Assembly: GCF_028473605.1 (NCBI RefSeq)
Contig: NZ_CP097267.1
Span: 2,038,501 to 2,102,500 of the forward strand
From: Acidovorax sp. NCPPB 3576
GTDB lineage: Bacteria > Pseudomonadota > Gammaproteobacteria > Burkholderiales > Burkholderiaceae_C
DNA length: 64,000 nt
Direction of reading: 5' to 3'
Each line of letters begins with the position of its first letter. Position 1 is the stretch's first letter. The position numbers were made by a program, and so were the translations under genes. A model generated the notes under the pieces. That model searched no databases, was not told where the DNA came from, and saw only the letters and a program-made list of their open reading frames with translations. This document shows positions 58,646 to 64,000 of the stretch, one piece after another.

Positions 58646-59653
58646 TCAGCGGCGCACCTGCAGTGCACCGGGGTTCACGATGTTGGTCGGCGTGCCGCGG
58701 ATGTAGTTGACCACGTTGTCGAACGCGGCCCCGAAGTACAGCTCGTAGCTGTCTTGCTCCACATAACCGATGTGCGGCGTGCAGATGCAGTTCTCCAGCC
58801 GCAGCAGGGCGTGGCCTTGCAGGATCGGCTCGCTCTCGAACACGTCCACGGCGGCCATGCCGGGGCGGCCGCGGTTCAGCGCGGCGATCAGCGCGTCGGC
58901 CTCGATCAGTTCGGCGCGGGAGGTGTTCACCAGCAGCGCGGTGGGCTTCATGCACGACAGGTCTTCGAGCCGGATGATCCCGCGCGTCTCGTCGTTCAGG
59001 CGCAGGTGCAGCGAGATCACGTCGCACTGGGCAAAAAACTCTTCGCGCGTGGTGGCGACCTGCAGCCCGTCGCTCAAGGCCTGGGCGCGCGAGGCCTCGC
59101 GGCCCCACACCCGCACGTTCATGCCGAAGGCACGGCCGTAGCTGGCGACGATCTGGCCGATGCGGCCATAGCCCCACACGCCCAGCGTCTTGCCGCGCAG
59201 CACGGTGCCCACGCCGAAGTTGGGCGGCATCGACGCCGCACGCAGGCCCGACTGCTGCCAGGCGCCGTGCTTCAGGTTGGAGATGTACTGGGGCAGGCGG
59301 CGCATCGCGGCCATGATGAGCGCCCAGGTCAGTTCAGCGGGCGCCACGGGCGATCCCACCCCCTCGGCCACGGCGATGCCGCGCTCGGTGCAGGCCGTCA
59401 CGTCCACGTGCGGGCCGATCTTGCCGGTCTGCGCGATGAGCTTCAGGCGCGGCAGTTTCTCGACCAGCTGGCGCGAGATGTGGGTGCGCTCGCGCACCAG
59501 CACGATGATGTCCGCGTCCTTCAGGCGCACCGAGAGCTGGCCCAGCCCTTTGACGGTGTTGGTGTACACCTTGGCGTTGTAGGGGTCCAGGCGTGCGGCG
59601 CAATGCAGCTTGCGCACTGCGTCCTGGTAGTCGTCGAGAATGACAATGTTCAT
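58646..59653 (-). CDS. D-2-hydroxyacid dehydrogenase family protein
   Basis: A 335-residue NAD(P)-dependent dehydrogenase. It has the substrate-domain start MNIVILDDYQDAVRKL and RLKLIAQTGKIGPHVDV, the nucleotide-binding motif GVWGYGRIGQIVASYGRAFG, and the catalytic region LVNTSRAELIEADALI (Arg), VFESEP (Glu) and CTPHIGY (His). It resembles phosphoglycerate/hydroxypyruvate-type reductases, but the substrate is not clear. The ATG at 59653 is preceded by a long, non-coding 352-bp region. Confidence 0.9.
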   Translation of the reverse strand: MNIVILDDYQDAVRKLHCAARLDPYNAKVYTNTVKGLGQLSVRLKDADIIVLVRERTHISRQLVEKLPRLKLIAQTGKIGPHVDVTACTERGIAVAEGVGSPVAPAELTWALIMAAMRRLPQYISNLKHGAWQQSGLRAASMPPNFGVGTVLRGKTLGVWGYGRIGQIVASYGRAFGMNVRVWGREASRAQALSDGLQVATTREEFFAQCDVISLHLRLNDETRGIIRLEDLSCMKPTALLVNTSRAELIEADALIAALNRGRPGMAAVDVFESEPILQGHALLRLENCICTPHIGYVEQDSYELYFGAAFDNVVNYIRGTPTNIVNPGALQVRR

Positions 59654-60005
59654 GTTGTCCGTAAAACCCGCAAGCTGCTGGGCAGTGCCTTCGTGAAAGC
59701 ACCGCCGCAGAAATCGAAAAAAAAGCGTGCCGCGCGGCCTGCCGGGCCCGGGCGGTGCCGGCGGGGCAGGGCGCTTGGCCCAGCCGCACATTGTCGTTGA
59801 TGCGCGCGCCGCCGACGGCGCGCCAGCCCTTCCAGACCGTCGGCGCGGGACACGCCGTTACAAAAGTCTCCGTCCTGGCACCATTGGCCGCCCCGAGCGC
59901 GCCATGGGCAGACCGGGTCGCCCACGTGACCGGCCGTAGGGGGCATCCCCAATGCCGGACCTGCGGCAGATCACTAGGCTGCACGCCAAAGGAACCGAAT
60001 CGTCC
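59654..60005. other. 352-bp intergenic region without a recognised gene
   Basis: It separates the leftward dehydrogenase and rightward acyl-CoA ligase genes and should hold both promoters. It contains an A-run at 59719-59726 and GC-rich inverted sequence near 59805-59830, but no convincing promoter pair, operator, RNA gene or short coding sequence by eye. Confidence 0.5.
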
Positions 60006-61718
60006 ATGCCTGCCCACCATGCCTTCTGGCCCCGCCGCCTGCCGCACGCACTCACCCCTCCTGCCACCTCCCTGTGGGACAACCTGGCGATCAGCGCCCG
60101 CCGCTACCCGGACAAGCCGGCAGTGGTCTTCTTCGGGCGCGCGCTGACCTACCGCGCCCTCGCCGAAGGGGCCGAGCGGATGGCCGCGCATCTGCATACC
60201 CTGGGCGTGCGCCGTGGCGACCGGGTGGTGCTGTGCATGCAGAACTGCCCGCAACTGGTGCTGGCGCACTTCGCCATCCTGCGGGCCAATGCGGTGGTCG
60301 TGCCCGTCAACCCGATGAACCGTGCGCAGGAACTGACCCACTACATCACCGACCCGGATGCGCGAGTGGCCATCACCACGGCCGACCTCGCGCCCGAGCT
60401 GGCCCAGGCCAGCGGCACCCTGGCGCCGGGCAAGGGCCTGGCCCACCTGGTGGTGGCGCAGTTCACCGATGCGTTCGCACCCGAAGAGGCCGGCGCCGAC
60501 GCGATTCCGCCCGCATGGCGGGACTGGCTCTGCACGCGCCATGACCTGCCCGCATTCCCCGGCGGCCAGGTGCATGCCTGGGCGGGTGCCCTGGCCTGCA
60601 GCGCACCGCCCCCGGACCTGACGGTGGGCCCCGAAGACCTGGCCGTGCTGCCCTACACCAGCGGCACCACCGGGCTGCCCAAGGGCTGCATGCACCCGCA
60701 CCGCAGCCTCATGCACAACGCGGTGGCCAGCAGCCTGTGGGGCACCGCCACGCCCGAGAGCGTGACGCTGGCCGTCGTGCCCATGTTCCACATCACCGGC
60801 ATGGTCAGCGTGATGCATTCCTGCATCTACGTGGGGGCCACCCTGGTGGTCATGCCGCGCTGGGACCGCGACCTGGCCGGGCGCCTCATCTCCCGCTACC
60901 GCGTCACCAACTGGACCAACATTCCCACGATGGTGATCGACCTCATGGGCAGCCCGAACTTCGGCCAATACGACCTGTCCAGCCTGGTGTACATCGGCGG
61001 CGGCGGCGCGGCCATGCCGCAGGCGGTGGCGCAGCGGCTGTTCGAGCAATACGGCCTGCGCTACACCGAGGGCTACGGCCTTACCGAAACCGCCGCGCCG
61101 TCGCACACCAATCCGCCCGACCATCCCAAGCAGCAATGCCTGGGCATTCCCTTCATGAGCACCGATGCCCGCGTGATCGATCCCGACACGCTGCAGGAGC
61201 TGCCTGCCGGCGAGCAGGGCGAGATCGTGATCCACGGTCCCGGCGTGTTCAGCGGCTACTGGAAGCTGCCCGGGCCGACGGCCTCGGCCTTCATCGACCT
61301 GGATGGCAAGCGGTTCTTCCGCTCGGGCGACCTGGGGCGGGTGGACGGCGAGGGCTATTTCTTCCTGACCGACCGGCTCAAGCGGATGATCAACGCAAGC
61401 GGCTTCAAGGTCTGGCCGGCCGAGGTCGAAGCGCTCATGTTCCGCCACCCGGCGATTCAGGAGGCCTGCATCATCGCCGCACGCGACAGCTATCGGGGCG
61501 AAACGGTCAAGGCCGTGGTGGTGCTGCGCCAGGAACACCGGGGCCAGGTGACCGGCGAGGACATCATCGCCTGGTGCCGCGACAACATGGCCGTGTACAA
61601 GGTGCCGCGCGTGGTGCAGCTGGTGGATGCGCTGCCAAAAAGCGGCAGCGGCAAGGTGATGTGGCGGTCGCTGCAGGAGGCCGAACTGACCAGCCCTGCC
61701 GCCACCGCAGCCGCTTGA
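60006..61718 (+). CDS. AMP-dependent acyl-CoA synthetase/ligase
   Basis: A 570-residue ANL-superfamily enzyme activating a carboxylic acid to its CoA thioester through an acyl-adenylate. The P-loop-like motif is YTSGTTGLPKGCMHPHRS. Later motifs are YTEGYGLTETAAPS (A5), FRSGDLGRVDGEGYFFLTDR (A7, with the hinge Asp/Arg) and the final lysine in LPKSGSGKVMWRSL. Family comparison suggests medium- or long-chain fatty acids, but no substrate can be fixed. The ATG at 60006 is favoured; an in-frame ATG at 59952 would add 18 residues without family character. Confidence 0.9.
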   Translation: MPAHHAFWPRRLPHALTPPATSLWDNLAISARRYPDKPAVVFFGRALTYRALAEGAERMAAHLHTLGVRRGDRVVLCMQNCPQLVLAHFAILRANAVVVPVNPMNRAQELTHYITDPDARVAITTADLAPELAQASGTLAPGKGLAHLVVAQFTDAFAPEEAGADAIPPAWRDWLCTRHDLPAFPGGQVHAWAGALACSAPPPDLTVGPEDLAVLPYTSGTTGLPKGCMHPHRSLMHNAVASSLWGTATPESVTLAVVPMFHITGMVSVMHSCIYVGATLVVMPRWDRDLAGRLISRYRVTNWTNIPTMVIDLMGSPNFGQYDLSSLVYIGGGGAAMPQAVAQRLFEQYGLRYTEGYGLTETAAPSHTNPPDHPKQQCLGIPFMSTDARVIDPDTLQELPAGEQGEIVIHGPGVFSGYWKLPGPTASAFIDLDGKRFFRSGDLGRVDGEGYFFLTDRLKRMINASGFKVWPAEVEALMFRHPAIQEACIIAARDSYRGETVKAVVVLRQEHRGQVTGEDIIAWCRDNMAVYKVPRVVQLVDALPKSGSGKVMWRSLQEAELTSPAATAAA

Positions 61719-61742
61719 TCCGACGCGCTTGGGCTGCGGCGG

Positions 61743-62126
61743 TTACTGCGCCGCGTGCGCGGCGATGAGTTCCGCCAGGTCCCGCTCCAGCAGCGCCGGA
61801 TCGCCCAGTTGCAATTCGATCACGCGGCGCAGGTGGGTCACGCTGTCCAGATCCATCGTGCGGCACTGCAGGCCGGCCTGCTGCCCCTCGATGTGCACGA
61901 TGTCGCCCGTGATGGCGATATGGTCGTTGTCGGCCGACAGCGGGATGACGAGTTGGCACGGTGCGCCCTTGGGCAGGGCAGCGGCCGAAGGCTCCGCCCC
62001 CAAGGTCAGCAGCGCGCCCTGCAGCGACAGATCCAGCACCTTCACGTCGAACGTGCCCAGGCCCGTGGTCAGCAGCGCGGGGGCATCGAAAGCCACGCGG
62101 ACGTAGTGGCGGCGTTCATGGGGCAT
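61743..62126 (-). CDS. PilZ-domain protein
   Basis: A 127-residue single PilZ domain. The N-terminal RxxxR c-di-GMP motif is present as ERRHYVRV, and the second motif (D/N)xSxxG as DLSLQGALL, so c-di-GMP binding is likely. The remaining beta barrel includes CQLVIPL, IAITGDIVHIEG and GLQCRTMDLDS. The ATG at 62126 (MPHERRHYVRV) is chosen. Such stand-alone domains adjust motility or surface structures. Its partner is unknown. Confidence 0.88.
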   Translation of the reverse strand: MPHERRHYVRVAFDAPALLTTGLGTFDVKVLDLSLQGALLTLGAEPSAAALPKGAPCQLVIPLSADNDHIAITGDIVHIEGQQAGLQCRTMDLDSVTHLRRVIELQLGDPALLERDLAELIAAHAAQ

Positions 62127-62245
62127 GGCGGGTTCCTGGAATGGCGAAGGCCCCGCCATGCTACTGCACGGCTGCGCTGCCGGCGGCCGCTGGCTGGCAC
62201 TTTCGCGGCAGGTTCCAGCCCCGGGCCGGGTTAAGCTTGGCCGCC

Positions 62246-62995
62246 ATGGCGCACATCACCTTCTCTCCTCCGTACCTGCCACCGGACCAGGTGGCAAGCC
62301 ATCTGCGCAGCGCCGGCTATGCCGTGCTGCGGCCTGCCGATACCGCCGCGTGGATCGGTTGCCCGCTGGGCGACCTCGAAGCCCTGCACGCCGACTGGAG
62401 CGGCCTGCCGCCCGATGCGTTTTTGAAGGACGGCGGGCGATACCGCCGCCGCCGCCACGCGAGCTTCGTCTCGGATGGCGACCGCGTGCAGGCCGTGCCG
62501 CACCGCGCGCACTGGCAGCCGGTCGAATACAACGCGCTGCACGGCGGCATGCAGCGGATGTTCGCGCCCATGCTGGACGCCACCGTGGCGCGCCCGGCCT
62601 GGCAGCAATTGATCGCGGCGCTGGCGCGCGTGTCGCAACAGGCGCTGGCCACGCAGCCCGAGCGCTGGTTCGTCGAGGCGCACCAGTTCCGCATCGACAC
62701 CACCGATGGCATCGGCCGGCCCACGCCGGAAGGCGCGCACCGCGACGGCGTCGATCTGGTGGCGGTTTTCCTGGTCGGCCGCGAGAATGTGAAAGGCGGC
62801 GAGACCCGTATATTCGAAGCGTCCGGGCCCAGCGGGCAGCGCTTCACGCTCAGCGAGCCCTGGTCGCTGATGCTGCTGGACGATGCGCGCATGATCCACG
62901 AGACCACGCCCATCCAGCCGCTGGCCGAGGGCGGGTTCCGCGACACGCTGGTCGTGACCTGCCGGCGCGGGGGATTCCAGGACGCGCCGGATTGA
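62246..62995 (+). CDS. 2-oxoglutarate/Fe(II) dioxygenase-like protein (2OG-Fe dioxygenase family)
   Basis: A 249-residue protein of the DUF2257-type 2OG-Fe family. The facial triad is visible as HRD in PTPEGAHRDGVDLV (His and Asp) and the later His in ARMIHETTPI. The conserved Arg in GGFRDTLVVTCRR should bind 2-oxoglutarate. YNALHGGMQRMFAPM and QFRIDTTDG are family blocks. Related enzymes hydroxylate free amino acids such as isoleucine, and the substrate here is open. The ATG at 62246 (MAHITFSPPYLPP) is the likely start. Confidence 0.87.
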   Translation: MAHITFSPPYLPPDQVASHLRSAGYAVLRPADTAAWIGCPLGDLEALHADWSGLPPDAFLKDGGRYRRRRHASFVSDGDRVQAVPHRAHWQPVEYNALHGGMQRMFAPMLDATVARPAWQQLIAALARVSQQALATQPERWFVEAHQFRIDTTDGIGRPTPEGAHRDGVDLVAVFLVGRENVKGGETRIFEASGPSGQRFTLSEPWSLMLLDDARMIHETTPIQPLAEGGFRDTLVVTCRRGGFQDAPD

Positions 62996-63132
62996 GGGCC
63001 ATGACTTGATGCGGATCAACGGCCGGCAGGCCGGCCGCCGCGACACTAGGGCCTGAGGCGGGCAGGGGATCGCCAGAGCGATCCCCAGGCCCCCAGGCCC
63101 TGCCCGATCCATCAACCGAAGGAGAAGTAACC

Positions 63133-63570
63133 ATGTTCAAGCACATCCTGATTCCCGTGGACGGCTCGCCGACCTCGATGACCGCCGTGTCCAAGGCCGC
63201 GGGCCTGGCCAAGGCGTTCGGCGCGGCGGTGACCGCCGTGTACGTGGTGGACCCGTACCCGTTCACGGGCGTGGGCGCGGACTTTGCCTATGGCCAGTCG
63301 CAGTACCTGAGCGCCGCCACGGCCGAGGCCAACGTGGCGCTGGACGGCGTGAAGAAGGCCATGCAGGAAGCCGGCGTGCCGGTGACGGCGGTGGTGGGCG
63401 AGGGCCATGCGGTGCACGACGGCATCCTGCGCGCGCTGGAGACCAGCCAGGCCGACCTGATCGTGATGGGCTCGCATGGCCGCCGGGGCCTGGAAAAGCT
63501 GGTGCTGGGCAGCGTGACGCAGCGCGTGCTGGGCGCGGTGCACGTGCCGGTGCTGGTGGTGCGCGACTGA
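63133..63570 (+). CDS. Universal stress protein (UspA family)
   Basis: A 145-residue single-domain USP. It starts MFKHILIPVDGSPTSMTAV, with the first ATP-site Asp. The nucleotide motif GxxG(9x)G(S/T) is complete as GSHGRRGLEKLVLGSVTQRVL, so this is an ATP-binding type, and it ends VPVLVVRD. GGAGAA lies upstream. It is a single-gene unit closed by a strong hairpin terminator. Confidence 0.93.
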   Translation: MFKHILIPVDGSPTSMTAVSKAAGLAKAFGAAVTAVYVVDPYPFTGVGADFAYGQSQYLSAATAEANVALDGVKKAMQEAGVPVTAVVGEGHAVHDGILRALETSQADLIVMGSHGRRGLEKLVLGSVTQRVLGAVHVPVLVVRD

Positions 63571-63612
63571 CCGGCAGTCGGTACTCTCGGGGGTGGGCGC
63601 TGGCCTGACCCT

Positions 63613-63650
63613 CCATGCAAAACGGCTCCCTCGGGAGCCGTTTTGCATGG
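63613..63650. terminator. Strong bidirectional intrinsic terminator
   Basis: Perfect 17-bp stem (63613-63629 with 63634-63650) with a CTCG loop. It contains AAAA on one arm and TTTT on the other, and lies between the convergent usp and Bug-protein genes. Confidence 0.9.
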
Positions 63651-63723
63651 AAGGGGCCGATGCCTTCGGCAGCAGGGCCGCGCAAGGCCCCGTGCCGGAC
63701 GGCGCGGGGGCCAGGATCGGCGC

Positions 63724-64000
63724 CTATTCGATCTTGGCGCCCGAGGCTTCCACGATGCCCTTCCACTTCGCATAGTCGCTCTTGAGCAGTGCGGAGAACT
63801 GCGCGGCCGACAGCGACTCGGGCTCGGCGCCCTGGGCCTGGATGGCGGCCTGCATCTCGGGCGAGGCCAGCAGTTTGTTGACCTCGGCATTCACCGTGGT
63901 CACCACGTTGGCGGGCGTGCCGGCCGGCGCGAAGATGCCGTACCACGAACTCACGTCAAAGCCCTTGTAGCCCGATTCGGCCACGGTGGGCACGTCCGGC
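63724..64000 (-). CDS. Bug-family (tripartite tricarboxylate transporter) binding protein, partial
   Basis: Only the C-terminal 91 residues are in the window; the gene continues beyond its right edge. PTVAESGYKGFDVSSWYGIFAPAGTP is the typical late segment of Bug periplasmic solute receptors, followed by VNKLLASPEMQAAIQAQGAEP and the C-terminal helix. These proteins are abundant in Comamonadaceae and bind carboxylates and other small organic acids. The ligand is unknown. Confidence 0.85.
   Translation of the reverse strand, partial: PDVPTVAESGYKGFDVSSWYGIFAPAGTPANVVTTVNAEVNKLLASPEMQAAIQAQGAEPESLSAAQFSALLKSDYAKWKGIVEASGAKIE

Noticed and set aside
59334..61538. Long minus-strand open frame opposite the acyl-CoA ligase and dehydrogenase genes
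   Set aside because: Both strands cannot be coding here. The plus-strand ligase and minus-strand dehydrogenase show clear family motifs, and this frame shows none.

Overview
The window reads as chromosome from a GC-rich betaproteobacterium, most likely an Acidovorax-type member of the Comamonadaceae. The basis is uniformly high GC, dense coding with ATGA/TGATG overlaps, blocks such as purD-hemF-rsfS-rlmH-maf-rng and lptG-lptF/pepA-holC, a Bug-type binding protein, and dispersed short palindromic elements of the kind common in that family. The assignment comes from gene content, not from a database search.

Layout. 1-9.9 kb: the end of an FAD oxidoreductase, a cytosine deaminase, a VOC protein, an AraC regulator, a GNAT enzyme and a complete four-gene BMP-type (nucleoside-like) ABC importer. 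10-32.8 kb: the accessory region. It has a type I secretion ABC transporter and its membrane fusion protein, a small protein with 46-residue repeats, and three consecutive modules of [palindromic element - lipoprotein - lipase-domain protein]. Only the third module carries the full 3363-residue RTX protein. Modules one and two stop their lipase genes inside a copy of the element, and the lipoprotein gene of module two is split by an IS5-type insertion with a 4-bp target duplication. 32.8-40 kb: upp, a threonine dehydratase-like enzyme, an apparent deletion scar joining the 5' ends of an enoyl-CoA hydratase gene and an amino-acid binding-protein gene, an amino-acid permease, a YfcG-like GST, a HerA-like ATPase and a YebC regulator. 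40-64 kb: mostly housekeeping genes (purD, hemF, rsfS with a long basic tail, rlmH, maf, rng, a TetR/SMR pair, cysB, lptGF, pepA, holC, a LivK-like protein), then metabolic genes and a universal stress protein.

The most notable system is the type I secretion locus. In every module the lipoprotein stop codon overlaps the lipase start codon by one base (TAATG), so the two are probably translationally coupled. The lipase domains keep a class-3-like Ser/Asp/His set. The lipoproteins share conserved ends but have AT-rich, diverging middles. This is what would be expected of a secreted lipase toxin with a lipoprotein protector, diversified by element-bounded duplication and gene conversion. That function is inferred and not shown. 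The seven reported copies or fragments of short palindromic elements also mark a gap in a transporter operon, an in-frame insertion in the secretion adaptor, and the place where nadD would normally lie.
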